Source: Marinimicrobium locisalis (lineage in GTDB: Bacteria > Pseudomonadota > Gammaproteobacteria > Pseudomonadales > Cellvibrionaceae). From it: a stretch of DNA of 64,000 bases. The notes below the pieces were generated by a model. That model ran no database searches, had not been told where the DNA came from, and worked only from the letters and a program-made list of their open reading frames with translations. The stretch spans positions 248,001 to 312,000 of the forward strand of contig NZ_JBDLLG010000001.1 of NCBI RefSeq assembly GCF_039822625.1, given 5' to 3'. Below, piece after piece: positions 34,026 to 43,030 of this stretch. A program made the position numbers and the translations under genes. Each line of letters begins with the position of its first letter. Within the stretch, counting starts at the first letter, position 1.

Positions 34026-34862
34026 CTAGCTGGCCACTTTGCTCAGAATTTTGTCCATTCGCCGGGTACTTAGTACGCGCTTAAGGTAAGCCATCAGGTA
34101 GGTCGGAAAGGTGACGTAGTAGCGCGGTTTTGGACGCTTGCTTTCCAGGGCGTGCTTGAGCCTTTTATAAACCGCTTCCGGGCCGAGCGTGAAACGTTGT
34201 ACCGGCCCTTCCTTGTTTAGCCGCTGAATCGCGGCGTCATACTTTTCTTTGTGCCGGCTGTTTTGCGTGTCCACATTGCTCTTTAAAGCAGTCAGTGCGT
34301 TCTTCCGGAAGTCGCTCAAAATCGGGCCCGGCTCAATCAGGCTGACTTCCACGCCGGTACCTTTTAGCTCAAGACGCAGCGTATCGGTAAGCCCTTCCAA
34401 TGCGAACTTACTGCTGTTATAGGCGCCCCGAAAGGGCATGGCGGCAAACCCGAGCACAGAACTGTTTTGAACCACCCGGCCTTCTCCGTTGTCAATCATA
34501 GAAGGTAATAGGGCATTGGTCAGCTCCGCCCAGCCGAACAAATTGGTTTCAAACTGGCGGCGCAAGGTATCGCGCGTAAGGTCTTCCACGGCGCCGGGCT
34601 GGCCATAGGCGCCATTGTTAAAAAGACCGTAGAGCCTTCCGTCGCACAGCCTCAGCGTTTCCTCCACCGCGCGGTGGATGCTGCCGGAGTCGGCCACGTC
34701 CAGTTGAATACAAGTGAGCCCTTCGGCCTGTAGACGGGACACATCGGGGAGCTTTCGACAACTGGCGATCACCCGGTAGCCGTCTTTTTGCAGCGCTTTG
34801 GCGCAGTGATAGCCGATGCCGGTAGAAGCCCCGGTCACCAGTACGGCTTTGGCAGTGCTCAT
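34026..34862 (-). CDS. Short-chain dehydrogenase/reductase
   Basis: 278 residues. Classical SDR: VLVTGASTGIGYHCAKAL binds the cofactor, NNGAYG replaces the usual NNAG, and the catalytic Tyr-Lys pair is in RGAYNSSKFALEGLTDTLR. The Arg-bearing SCRK after the second strand favours NADP. The C-terminal basic tail (SKRPKPRYYVTFPTYLMAYLKRVLSTRR) is typical of the retinol dehydrogenase-like SDRs that associate with membranes. Substrate unknown. It is convergent with mgsA and divergent from the zinc-type reductase. Confidence 0.9.
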   Translation of the reverse strand: MSTAKAVLVTGASTGIGYHCAKALQKDGYRVIASCRKLPDVSRLQAEGLTCIQLDVADSGSIHRAVEETLRLCDGRLYGLFNNGAYGQPGAVEDLTRDTLRRQFETNLFGWAELTNALLPSMIDNGEGRVVQNSSVLGFAAMPFRGAYNSSKFALEGLTDTLRLELKGTGVEVSLIEPGPILSDFRKNALTALKSNVDTQNSRHKEKYDAAIQRLNKEGPVQRFTLGPEAVYKRLKHALESKRPKPRYYVTFPTYLMAYLKRVLSTRRMDKILSKVAS

Positions 34863-34943
34863 GCGTTCTCCATGTGCCGAGTGGATAAAAGCGCTATTGT
34901 CGCAGTGGCCATTGAGCCACGCAAGCCGAGGTGTTTGGCTACT

Positions 34944-34972
34944 TTGCGTCCACCGAGGCTTGACACTATAAT
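34944..34972 (+). promoter_or_regulatory. Candidate sigma-70 promoter with perfect -10, followed by an inverted repeat
   Basis: TATAAT at 34967-34972 is a perfect -10; TTGCGT at 34944-34949 is a weak -35 with a 17-base spacer. Immediately downstream, TGTAA (34976-34980) and TTACA (34992-34996) form an inverted repeat spanning the presumed start site, suggesting an operator. It serves the reductase gene starting at 35021. Confidence 0.5.
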
Positions 34973-35020
34973 TTTTGTAAGTCTAGCGATTTTACATGAT
35001 GTTAGATGGAGGCTAAGTTA

Positions 35021-36130
35021 ATGATTCCGGAAACGATGAAAGCGGTGCAGTTAACGGGCCATGGTGATCTTGATCAGTTGAAGTACCGAGAGGATGTGCC
35101 CGTACCCAAACCCGCGGCGGGCGATGTGCTGATTGAGGTCAGCGCCTGCGGCATGAACAACACGGATGTCTGGGTCCGGCAGGGGGCCTACGGCAGCGAT
35201 ACGGACCCGGCGTCGGTATCGACTTGGCGACGCGGACGTTCCACACTGGAGTTCCCTCGCATTCAAGGCACGGACACCGTCGGCAAAATCGTTGCGGTGG
35301 GTGAGGGCGTGCCCGAGTCCCGTGTCGGAGAACGAGTCATTGTTGATTTCTCCCTGTACAACCGGCCCGAGGGTGACGACAGCCTCGCGGATATTGACTA
35401 CATCGGCCACGGCCGAGATGGCGGTTACGCCGAATACACCACCGTGCCCTCGGAAAATGCCCACGCCACCAACGCCCCCATCAGCGATGCTGAACTGGCT
35501 ACCTTCTGTTGCGCCTACCTCACCGGCGAACACATGCTGGACCGGGCCGACTTGAAGGAGGGCGAGCGTATTGTGGTCACCGGCGCTTCCGGGGGCGTGG
35601 GGTCGGCCATTGTACAACTGGCCCGGGTACGGGGTGCAATTCCCTATGCTGTGACCAGTGCGGGCAAAGAGGCCGCCTTACGCGATATCGGCGCCGAGGA
35701 TACGGTTCGCCGCGAAGAGGGCGACCTGGTGGAATCCATTGAGCGGGTGACCAAGGGTGAGCCTGTCGATGTGGTTGCAGACTTGGTGGCCGGTCCTATG
35801 TTTAATGACCTGCTGCGTGTGCTGCGCCCCGAAGGTCGTTACACCACCTCTGGCGCCATCGGTGGCCCGGTGGTGGAGCTGGACCTGAGAACCATGTACC
35901 TGAAGCAGCTACAGCTGCACGGGTCTTCCCAGGGCACGCGCGGTGCCTTTCGCCGCCTGCTCGGGTATATCGAGCAAGGTAAAATCCAACCGTTGTTGCA
36001 TGGCACCTTCCCGCTGTCAGACTTTCACGAGGCGCAGCGGGAGTTTATGGCCAAGCGCTATATTGGCAACTTGGTCATTGTGCCGGATGCGAAATGGGCG
36101 TCAGTAGGAGCCCCTTATGCTGCCGAGTAA
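35021..36130 (+). CDS. Zinc-type alcohol dehydrogenase-like/quinone reductase (MDR family)
   Basis: 369 residues. Medium-chain reductase: GroES-like N-terminal domain (DVLIEVSACGMNNTDVWVRQGAYG) and NAD(P) domain with VVTGASGGVGSAIVQLAR, giving preference for NADPH. No structural zinc Cys cluster is seen, so despite the family name it is probably zinc-free, of the quinone oxidoreductase or crotonyl-CoA reductase-like type. GGAGG eight bases upstream decides for the ATG at 35021. The end overlaps the next gene by 14 bp, implying coupling with the proline racemase-like protein. Confidence 0.85.
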   Translation: MIPETMKAVQLTGHGDLDQLKYREDVPVPKPAAGDVLIEVSACGMNNTDVWVRQGAYGSDTDPASVSTWRRGRSTLEFPRIQGTDTVGKIVAVGEGVPESRVGERVIVDFSLYNRPEGDDSLADIDYIGHGRDGGYAEYTTVPSENAHATNAPISDAELATFCCAYLTGEHMLDRADLKEGERIVVTGASGGVGSAIVQLARVRGAIPYAVTSAGKEAALRDIGAEDTVRREEGDLVESIERVTKGEPVDVVADLVAGPMFNDLLRVLRPEGRYTTSGAIGGPVVELDLRTMYLKQLQLHGSSQGTRGAFRRLLGYIEQGKIQPLLHGTFPLSDFHEAQREFMAKRYIGNLVIVPDAKWASVGAPYAAE

Positions 36131-37181
36131 TCATCACGGTCGTTTTCGCGAGTTAGGGCTGATCGATATGCAATCCGGGGGTGATGTCAGCCGGATTGTG
36201 TACGAAGGCATCGAAAATATTCCGGGAGATACCGTTCTCGAACAAATGCGGTACCTGCAGACGCATGGGGATGGCCTCCGGCGCTTGTTGCTCTCCGAGC
36301 CCTACGGGGACCCGGCCATGTCGGTGGACTTGATTGTAAAGCCGCGCCACCCGAAAGCTCAGGCCGGCTATATCATTATGGAGGCCATGGGTTACCCCAT
36401 GTACTCCGGCTCCAACACCATCTGCACCGCCACGGCGGTGCTGCAAAGCGGCCTCATCCCGATGGAGGAAGGCGAGCAGTCGGTGGTGCTGGAGTCACCG
36501 GCGGGCCTGGCTCATGTCAAGGCCGTCAACCACAATGGTCGGGTTGAGTCCATCACCACTCAGGGCGAGCCCGCGTATGTTGCCGCGCGAGACTTGACGG
36601 TGACGCTCTCAGGAGGAAGGAAAGTCACTTATGATGTGGTCTGGAGCGGTGCCTTCTTCGCCATGGTGGATGCCTCCCAGCATGGCTTTGAGTTGGTCAA
36701 CGAGGAAGCCATCTCGCTTGCCGCCTTTGGGGACGAGTTTATCCGTGCCGTGCGAGAACAGTTCAACGAACCTCACCCGCAGCTGGGTGAGTCCGGGCCC
36801 GTGCCCTTCGCCCATTTTATGGGGCCGGTGGAGGCCGTGGAGGATGTTGGCTTTCGGTCGCGTTCGGCGACGTATGTTCACCCCGGAGTGATCTGCCGCA
36901 GCCCCACGGGTACCGGCACCTCGGCACGCCTGGCACTGATGGCCGAAAAGGGCGAGATTCGCGAAGGGCAGTGGCTTGAGACGATCTCACCGCGTAACAG
37001 CAGCTTTATTGGCACGTGCCTGGGCGAGGCTATGGTCGGTTCGCACCCGGCTATCCACAGCCATATTACCGGTCGGGCCTGGACGCTGAGCCACTCCCAC
37101 GTACTGGTGGATTTAGACGATCCATTGGTGGACATTTCCGATCTGGAACACTTGATGACGCCGCCACAGTCTCAGTCCTAG
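36117..37181 (+). CDS. Proline racemase-family protein (hydroxyproline epimerase/dehydratase-like)
   Basis: 354 residues. Overall fold and length fit the proline racemase superfamily, whose members racemise proline, epimerise 4-hydroxyproline or dehydrate trans-3-hydroxyproline. The first active-site segment reads YSGSNTIC (Ser97, Ser99) instead of MCGHNSI, and the second reads CRSPTGTGTSA (Cys260, Thr264) instead of DRSPCGTGT. A Ser/Thr pair thus takes the place of the usual Cys/Cys, Ser/Cys or Cys/Thr pair. It overlaps the reductase gene by 14 bp. Activity is uncertain; it may be a dehydratase-type or divergent enzyme. Confidence 0.85.
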   Translation: MLPSNHHGRFRELGLIDMQSGGDVSRIVYEGIENIPGDTVLEQMRYLQTHGDGLRRLLLSEPYGDPAMSVDLIVKPRHPKAQAGYIIMEAMGYPMYSGSNTICTATAVLQSGLIPMEEGEQSVVLESPAGLAHVKAVNHNGRVESITTQGEPAYVAARDLTVTLSGGRKVTYDVVWSGAFFAMVDASQHGFELVNEEAISLAAFGDEFIRAVREQFNEPHPQLGESGPVPFAHFMGPVEAVEDVGFRSRSATYVHPGVICRSPTGTGTSARLALMAEKGEIREGQWLETISPRNSSFIGTCLGEAMVGSHPAIHSHITGRAWTLSHSHVLVDLDDPLVDISDLEHLMTPPQSQS

Positions 37182-37191
37182 GCCGGGGGCA

Positions 37192-37223
37192 GTGACCGAG
37201 GGCGCTTTGTCGCCCTCGGTCAC
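37192..37223. terminator. Bidirectional terminator-like hairpin
   Basis: GTGACCGAGGGCG (37192-37204) pairs perfectly with CGCCCTCGGTCAC (37211-37223) around a 6-base loop. It lies ten bases after one stop codon and eight before the end of the convergent ectD gene. A 13-bp GC-rich stem without a T-run on either side. Confidence 0.65.
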
Positions 37224-37230
37224 CGGTGCC

Positions 37231-38184
37231 TTATAGGTAGGTCAGTGGTGGTACGCCTTGACCGGAGAGCTCGGGGAAGTCGTCGTGCATACAGATGGGA
37301 CTTTCTTCATCGCGGTTGCCAAGATAGTTGGGCCGTTGTCCTGGCGCGGCGTAAGGTTCTTGCAGCAGGTTACTCAAACTGTTGTAGACAAAGAATAGAT
37401 TGGAGCGAGGCCAGGGCGACATATTCTCATTGGAAGCGTGCAGGGTGTTGCACTCAAACAGCAGCAGCGAGCCCGCGGGGCCTTTTGGAGCCTGAATGCC
37501 ACCACGCTTGGCCAGCTTGGCCAGGTTATCTTTGTCCGGAACGCCGGTCTGTTGCCGTTTCAGTGAGCTGATCCAATTTTCTTCCGGCGTTTCTCCGACA
37601 CAGGGCACAAAATAGTGGTGGGAACCGGGAATCAGCATCAAGGGCCCGTTAAATTCATTGTTATCGGTGAGCATGATAGACGCGCTAACGGCGCGCATCC
37701 GAGGCATCCCGTCTTCTGAGTGCCAGGTCTCGAAATCCGAGTGCCATTGAAAACCACTGCCCTCGAAACCGAACTTGTCGTTAATGCGGGACTGGTGGAT
37801 ATAGACTTCGCTGCCAAGCAACTGCCTGACCATTCCCAAAATGCGGGGGTCCCGAGTGAGCTTGTCAAACCGCTCCGAGATGCGGTGCATGTCAAACACG
37901 GAGCGAATACGGCCGCTGTTCGGGTCACTGATGACCTTATCCGAGCGCATCAGCTCCTCATCCTTGGCCATATCGATCAGTTCTTGAAAGAACGGCTGGA
38001 CGCGGTCATAAGAAAAAAAACCCTTGAACCATAAAAAGCCGTCGCGCTCGTACCGGGACAGGGCCTCTTCACCCAGCGGGCCGGTCCAGCGGTACTCGTT
38101 GCGCGCGTGGATTACTGGATCTTTCCGCTGGAAAGGTTCCATGGGTTCTTTGAGCCTCGTGGGGTACATATCATCACTGTTCAT
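37231..38184 (-). CDS. ectD: Ectoine hydroxylase
   Basis: 317 residues. Fe(II)/2-oxoglutarate dioxygenase converting ectoine to 5-hydroxyectoine, an osmo- and thermoprotectant. The EctD signature is well kept: FQWHSDFETWHSEDGMPRMR with the iron ligands His and Asp, LMLIPGSHHYFVPCVGETPEEN, and the distal His in CNTLHASNEN. The start with GGGAGG nine bases upstream gives MNSDDMYPTRL. No ectABC genes occur in this window, so substrate must come from uptake or a distant locus. A CRP-type site lies upstream at 38241-38256. Confidence 0.93.
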   Translation of the reverse strand: MNSDDMYPTRLKEPMEPFQRKDPVIHARNEYRWTGPLGEEALSRYERDGFLWFKGFFSYDRVQPFFQELIDMAKDEELMRSDKVISDPNSGRIRSVFDMHRISERFDKLTRDPRILGMVRQLLGSEVYIHQSRINDKFGFEGSGFQWHSDFETWHSEDGMPRMRAVSASIMLTDNNEFNGPLMLIPGSHHYFVPCVGETPEENWISSLKRQQTGVPDKDNLAKLAKRGGIQAPKGPAGSLLLFECNTLHASNENMSPWPRSNLFFVYNSLSNLLQEPYAAPGQRPNYLGNRDEESPICMHDDFPELSGQGVPPLTYL

Positions 38185-38211
38185 CGGCTGCTTACCTCCC
38201 AATAGTGCAGA

Positions 38212-38256
38212 GTTATAGAAACCGTCAAAGGTTGTATTTGTGTGATGCGTATCACG
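38212..38256 (-). promoter_or_regulatory. Candidate CRP-activated promoter of ectD
   Basis: On the minus strand CGTGA-N6-TCACA lies at 38256-38241, one mismatch from the CRP consensus TGTGA-N6-TCACA. TATAAC at 38217-38212 (one mismatch from TATAAT) is centred 34 bases downstream of the site centre, close to the ~32 expected for class-II CRP promoters. Transcription would start about 21 bases before the ectD start codon. Confidence 0.55.
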
Positions 38257-38412
38257 GGGGAGAGTTCCCTCGGGGCGTAGTAATAGCCCTTACAGGGCCG
38301 CGAGGGACAAAAAAACCGCCCGGAGCCTATCTGATAAGCGCAGAAATGTGAAGGGGAGGCCGGTGAAATTGCGCCATTTGGGGGTTACGAGATGATAATG
38401 AACGTCGTCTCA

Positions 38413-39432
38413 TCAGGGGCGCGCTTTACTACCGCAGGTGTCGAACAGACCTTGCCAGTGCTCGACATGAGCACGCAAAGCTCGCTCGAATTGACTCTGC
38501 AAGGCGGCCAACTCTGCTTCAAATGGTTGGATTTTTCTTCTGAGCTTGGGTGCCTGCCGGTTCAGCAGCACCCCGTACTCCGCTCGTAACGAGTGGCTTC
38601 GTCGGTTGACGGCGGCAAGCCACGGCTGAACCTCACCCACAAAGACTTTCACCATGACATTACGGGCGTATTCCAGCTCCTTCTTATGTAAGCCGGGTGT
38701 TGGGCAGAGCGTTTTTTCCCGAGTCGCCTGCTTGAGCATTCGGTTGCCTGCAACGATGTAATGGTGTCCCAGCTCAAGGCTCACGAGGAGCCGGCCGCCG
38801 AGTTCGGATTGCTCAAGGGTTTTGTAACGCGCCTCAAGGGCTTGTTGCTCTGGCCAGCGATTTTCCGATAGCCGGCGGGGAAGGCTGCTCAAATACCCGA
38901 GAGCTGCCTCGGCGGGTGTATAACTGGCTTCCTGGCCGGGAATTAACGGCTCGGTCGAGGGGCTCCAGAAAGCGCGCAGTTCCGGTGCCGCCACGGTGGC
39001 ATTCCAGTAGCGGGAGGGCCACTGGGCTTGCTTGGCTTGCATCAGGTCTTTCGTGAGGGTCAGCAGCTTGTCGTCCTTGAGCATTTTTTGGCAGTGTCTT
39101 AGCCGCTGTAGAATGCGGCCGTCCATATGAAGGTGCTGGGAAGGCACCATGACTCGTCCCAGAACGCTGTTTCTCTCCCCCAACACTTCCGATAGCCCGC
39201 ACTGTCGAAAGCCCCAGAACTCCAGTAGATTAATCGAGACCGGCTCAATCTGGACCTGAAGCACTCGGGCCGGCGGCATGCGTGGTGGTCTCACCGGCGC
39301 TACGTTGGGGCGCTCTACGTCCAGAACCCGGGCCAGACGGGTCAGATAGTCCTCCAGCAACGCTTCGGCCGGCGCTGAGGGCTGGCAGGCGGAAACAAGG
39401 GTGAGCAACAGTAGAAGCGCCGTGGTTCGCAT
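38413..39432 (-). CDS. DUF3080 family lipoprotein
   Basis: 339 residues. A lipoprotein signal (LTLVSAC, Cys about residue 16) starts the protein. The conserved blocks INLLEFWGFRQCGLSEVLGERNSVLGRVM, QRLRHCQKML and a C-terminal helical segment match DUF3080, a family restricted to gammaproteobacteria and of unknown function. The mature part is mostly helical and basic. It is 137 bp after the dienelactone hydrolase gene on the same strand. Confidence 0.88.
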   Translation of the reverse strand: MRTTALLLLLTLVSACQPSAPAEALLEDYLTRLARVLDVERPNVAPVRPPRMPPARVLQVQIEPVSINLLEFWGFRQCGLSEVLGERNSVLGRVMVPSQHLHMDGRILQRLRHCQKMLKDDKLLTLTKDLMQAKQAQWPSRYWNATVAAPELRAFWSPSTEPLIPGQEASYTPAEAALGYLSSLPRRLSENRWPEQQALEARYKTLEQSELGGRLLVSLELGHHYIVAGNRMLKQATREKTLCPTPGLHKKELEYARNVMVKVFVGEVQPWLAAVNRRSHSLRAEYGVLLNRQAPKLRRKIQPFEAELAALQSQFERALRAHVEHWQGLFDTCGSKARP

Positions 39433-39569
39433 GGCATCAGTTTACGTCACAGCGCCCCGCTTGGACGAGTCCGAGGTCACCGTCACGGGCTGGAAGGGCG
39501 AGCCATGGGTGCGAAAGCTCGCCGTTCCCGCAGCGCGTTCGGTCAGTTTTCGCTCGAACTAGCGCTCAC

Positions 39570-40307
39570 TCATCCCAGGGTTCGACGGAATAGGTTGACC
39601 GCCATCTGGTAGCACTGTAGTGCCAGTTCGGGGTCATAACGGTCGCCCTCATCGCGCATAAAGGCATGCTGTCCGTTGACTTCCATCCAACTGAAGTGAC
39701 AGCCGGCCTGGCGCAATGCGAGGTTGATGGTGGCGCGGGGTTCGTCCGGCACGTGGGGGTCCTGGCGCCCCCAGATCATCAGCAGTTCGCCCTGGATCTC
39801 TCCGGCCCGAGTCAATGTCTGATCTGCCTCTTCAGCGGGCAAGGTATTGGAGTGCAAGTCCGTGGCGTATAGACAACAGGCGGCCTTCACGGCCGGATTG
39901 AGCGCCGCCCGAAAGGCCAAGTGCCCGCCCAGACACACGCCCATGCTGCCCACCGAGCCGCTAAAGTCATTCCGCTGCTGCAGGAAGTCGACCATCGCCT
40001 GAGTGTCCGTGTCGTGGTCCCGGAGGGGTTTGGCAAATTTGTCGTTGTTGCCTTTCTCTTTGCCGGCATCATCGTAGCCCAGCACCGTGCCGATGGGGTT
40101 GAGCTCATGAGCCACCTCGGGCACTAGCACAATAAAGCCATGCCCGGCCATGATCGCCGCCGAACGGGCAATGGGCGCGGTCTGCTGAAAGATCTCGGAG
40201 TAGAAAATAATAGCGGGATAGCGGCCCTCGGCCACCGGGCGGTAAACATAGGTCCGCATGGGGCCCGTGGGTGTGTTCAGGTCAACGTAATCGTTCTGGA
40301 TAATCAT
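39570..40307 (-). CDS. Dienelactone hydrolase family protein
   Basis: 245 residues, alpha/beta hydrolase. The catalytic triad is visible: Cys in GSMGVCLGGHLAF, Asp in WGRQDPHVP and His in VNGQHAFMRDEG. Dienelactone hydrolases open lactone rings in aromatic degradation, but many homologues are general carboxylesterases. The gene lies just after the acnB terminator and before a DUF3080 gene; no aromatic-degradation genes are near. Confidence 0.92.
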   Translation of the reverse strand: MIIQNDYVDLNTPTGPMRTYVYRPVAEGRYPAIIFYSEIFQQTAPIARSAAIMAGHGFIVLVPEVAHELNPIGTVLGYDDAGKEKGNNDKFAKPLRDHDTDTQAMVDFLQQRNDFSGSVGSMGVCLGGHLAFRAALNPAVKAACCLYATDLHSNTLPAEEADQTLTRAGEIQGELLMIWGRQDPHVPDEPRATINLALRQAGCHFSWMEVNGQHAFMRDEGDRYDPELALQCYQMAVNLFRRTLG

Positions 40308-40350
40308 AATGGTCCCCTCATGGTGGTCCCCTCAAACTTGTGTCTTTCCA

Positions 40351-40386
40351 ATAAAAAAGCCCATTGGCGAAGGACCAATGGGCTTT
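40351..40386 (-). terminator. Rho-independent terminator of acnB
   Basis: On the minus strand AAAGCCCATTGG pairs perfectly with CCAATGGGCTTT around a 7-base loop and is followed by TTTTTTAT. It lies 26 bp after the acnB stop codon. Confidence 0.92.
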
Positions 40387-40411
40387 CGGGCAATCGACAA
40401 GGCCTCGCGGG

Positions 40412-43030
40412 TTACACCGCCACTTGCTCGATTTGCACGGCGGCGATGCGTTTACCTTCGTCCGCGGACTTTTGGTAGTCCTCAATTTCGTTGAAGTTGA
40501 GGTAGCGGTAGATATCGCTGGCCATGCTGTTCAGGTCCTGAGTGTAGCTCAGGTACTCATTCGGCGTGGGCAACTTGCCCGTAATGGCTGCCACCGCCGC
40601 CAGCTCCGCGGACGCCAAGTAGACGTTTGCGCCCTGTCCCAGGCGGTTGGGGAAGTTCCGGGTGGAAGTGGAAACCACCGTGGAGTTCGGAGCCACGCGG
40701 GCCTGGTTACCCATGCACAGAGAGCAGCCGGGCATTTCGGTGCGGGCGCCTTTGCGACCAAAGATGTTGAAGTAGCCTTCTTCCATCAACTGATGCTCGT
40801 CCATTTTGGTGGGCGGCGCGATCCAGAGGCGGGTGGCCAGCTCGTCTTTGGTGGCATCCAGCAGTTTGCCGGCGGCGCGGAAGTGACCGATATTGGTCAT
40901 GCAGGAGCCGATAAACACTTCGTCGATTTTGGTTTCCTGAACGTCGGACAGCGTCTTCACATCGTCCGGGTCGTTCGGGCAGGCCAGTAGCGGCTCGGTG
41001 ATCTGGTTCATATCGATTTCGATCACTTCGAAGTACTCGGCGTCGGCATCGGCTTCCATCAGCTCCGGGTTTTCCAGCCACTCTTCCATTTTGCGCGCGC
41101 GACGCTCCAGGGTGCGAACATCGCCGTAGCCCTGTTCGATCATCCAGCGCAGCATGGTGATGTTGGAGTTCAGGTACTCGATGATGGGGTCTTTGCCCAA
41201 CTTGATGGTACAACCGGCGGCGGAGCGTTCGGCGGAAGCGTCGGAAATTTCAAACGCCTGCTCCACCTTCAGGTCGGGCAGACCTTCCACTTCCAGAATG
41301 CGGCCGGAGAAAACGTTTTTCTTGCCCTTCTTCTCGACGGTCAGCAGACCGTTCTGGATGGCGTAGTAGGGAATGGCATTCACCAGGTCGCGCAGGGTGA
41401 TGCCGGGCTGCATTTCGCCCTTAAAGCGCACCAGAACCGATTCCGGCATGTCCAGCGGCATTACCCCGGTAGCGGCGGCAAAGGCCACCAGGCCGGAGCC
41501 GGCCGGGAAAGAAATGCCCAGCGGGAAGCGGGTATGGGAGTCACCGCCGGTGCCCACGGTGTCGGGCAGCAGCATGCGGTTCAGCCAGCTGTGGATGATG
41601 CCATCGGCCGGGCGCAGCGATACACCGCCACGGGTCATGATGAAGTCGGGTAGGGTGTGTTGGGTGTCGATGTCCACCGGCTTGGGGTAAGCGGCGGTAT
41701 GACAGAAGGACTGCATGGTCAGGTCCGCGGAGAAGCCCAAGCAGGCCAGGTCCTTCAGTTCGTCCCGGGTCATGGGGCCGGTGGTGTCCTGGGAGCCGAC
41801 GGTGGTCATGTAGGGCTCACAGTAGGTGCCCGGACGCACGCCGTCCATGCCGCAGGCCTTGCCCACCATTTTTTGGGCGAGCGTGTAGCCCTTGCCGGTG
41901 TCTTTGGGCTGTTCGGGCTTGCGGAACAGTTCCGAGGGGGGCAGACCCAGGGACTCGCGCGCTTTACCGGTCAGGCCGCGCCCGACGATCAGCGGAATCC
42001 GGCCGCCGGCCTGAACTTCGTCCAGAAGCATGTCGGATTTGAGACTGAACTCGCAGATCAGCTCGCCGGTCTCGCCGTTGAGAATCTTGCCTTCGTAGGG
42101 GCGCACTTCAATCACGTCGCCCATGTTCAGGTCGTCCACCGGGGCTTCGAACACCAGAGCGCCGGCATCTTCCATGGTGTTGTAGAAAATCGGGGCGACT
42201 TTTCCTCCGATGCAGACGCCGCCGGTGCGCTTGTTGGGCACGCCGGGAATGTCTTCACCAATGTACCAGAGCACGGAGTTGGTGGCGGACTTGCGTGAGG
42301 AGCCGGTGCCCATGACATCGCCCACCATGGCCAGGGGATATCCTTTCTTTTTCAGCTCATCGATTTGTTGGATGGGGCCGACAGTGCCGGGTTCATCGGG
42401 GGTCAAACCATCGCGCTCGTTCTTGTACATGGCGCGAGCGTGCAGGGGAATGTCCGGGCGGGACCAGGCATCTTGAGCGGGAGACAGGTCGTCAGTGTTG
42501 GTCTCACCGGTCGCTTTAAAGACGGTCAATTTGATGCTCTCGGGTACTTTGGGGCGCTGGGTGAACCATTCGGCATCGGCCCAGCACTGCATCACCGCTT
42601 GGGCGTAGGCGTTGCCCGCTTTGGCCTTCTCTTCCACATCGTGGAAGGCGTCAAACATCAACAGGGTGTGTTTGAGCTCTTTTGCGGCCAGCGCGGCCAG
42701 TTTATCGTCGTCCAGCAGGCCCACTAGTGCTTCGATGTTGTAACCACCATGCATATTGCCCAGCAGTTTGACGGCCAGTTCGGTATCGATCAGCGGGCTC
42801 TGGGCCTCGCCCTTCACAATCGCACTCAAGAAGGCGGCTTTCACGTAGGCGGCTTCGTCCACACCGGCCGGGACGCGGTGGCTGATCAATTCAACCAAGG
42901 TGTCTTCTTCGCCCGCGGGGGGATTCTTTAGCAGCTCGACCAGGTCGGCGACTTGCTCGGCGCTGAGGGGTTTCGGGGGTACGCCTTCCGCGGCGCGTTC
43001 CGCGACGTGATTACGATAGGCTTCAAGCAC
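40412..43030 (-). CDS. acnB: Aconitate hydratase B/2-methylisocitrate dehydratase
   Basis: 872 residues. TCA-cycle aconitase of the AcnB type, also able to act in the methylcitrate cycle. N-terminal HEAT-like domain, swivelling domain (GTGSSRKSATNSVLWYIG), and the iron-sulfur domain with GSCMTNIGHFRAAGK and PGCSLCMGNQARV supplying cluster ligands. The start codon is GTG at 43028-43030 with AGAGGAA upstream. A 19-bp perfect palindrome lies 62-80 bp before it. Confidence 0.97.
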   Translation of the reverse strand: MLEAYRNHVAERAAEGVPPKPLSAEQVADLVELLKNPPAGEEDTLVELISHRVPAGVDEAAYVKAAFLSAIVKGEAQSPLIDTELAVKLLGNMHGGYNIEALVGLLDDDKLAALAAKELKHTLLMFDAFHDVEEKAKAGNAYAQAVMQCWADAEWFTQRPKVPESIKLTVFKATGETNTDDLSPAQDAWSRPDIPLHARAMYKNERDGLTPDEPGTVGPIQQIDELKKKGYPLAMVGDVMGTGSSRKSATNSVLWYIGEDIPGVPNKRTGGVCIGGKVAPIFYNTMEDAGALVFEAPVDDLNMGDVIEVRPYEGKILNGETGELICEFSLKSDMLLDEVQAGGRIPLIVGRGLTGKARESLGLPPSELFRKPEQPKDTGKGYTLAQKMVGKACGMDGVRPGTYCEPYMTTVGSQDTTGPMTRDELKDLACLGFSADLTMQSFCHTAAYPKPVDIDTQHTLPDFIMTRGGVSLRPADGIIHSWLNRMLLPDTVGTGGDSHTRFPLGISFPAGSGLVAFAAATGVMPLDMPESVLVRFKGEMQPGITLRDLVNAIPYYAIQNGLLTVEKKGKKNVFSGRILEVEGLPDLKVEQAFEISDASAERSAAGCTIKLGKDPIIEYLNSNITMLRWMIEQGYGDVRTLERRARKMEEWLENPELMEADADAEYFEVIEIDMNQITEPLLACPNDPDDVKTLSDVQETKIDEVFIGSCMTNIGHFRAAGKLLDATKDELATRLWIAPPTKMDEHQLMEEGYFNIFGRKGARTEMPGCSLCMGNQARVAPNSTVVSTSTRNFPNRLGQGANVYLASAELAAVAAITGKLPTPNEYLSYTQDLNSMASDIYRYLNFNEIEDYQKSADEGKRIAAVQIEQVAV

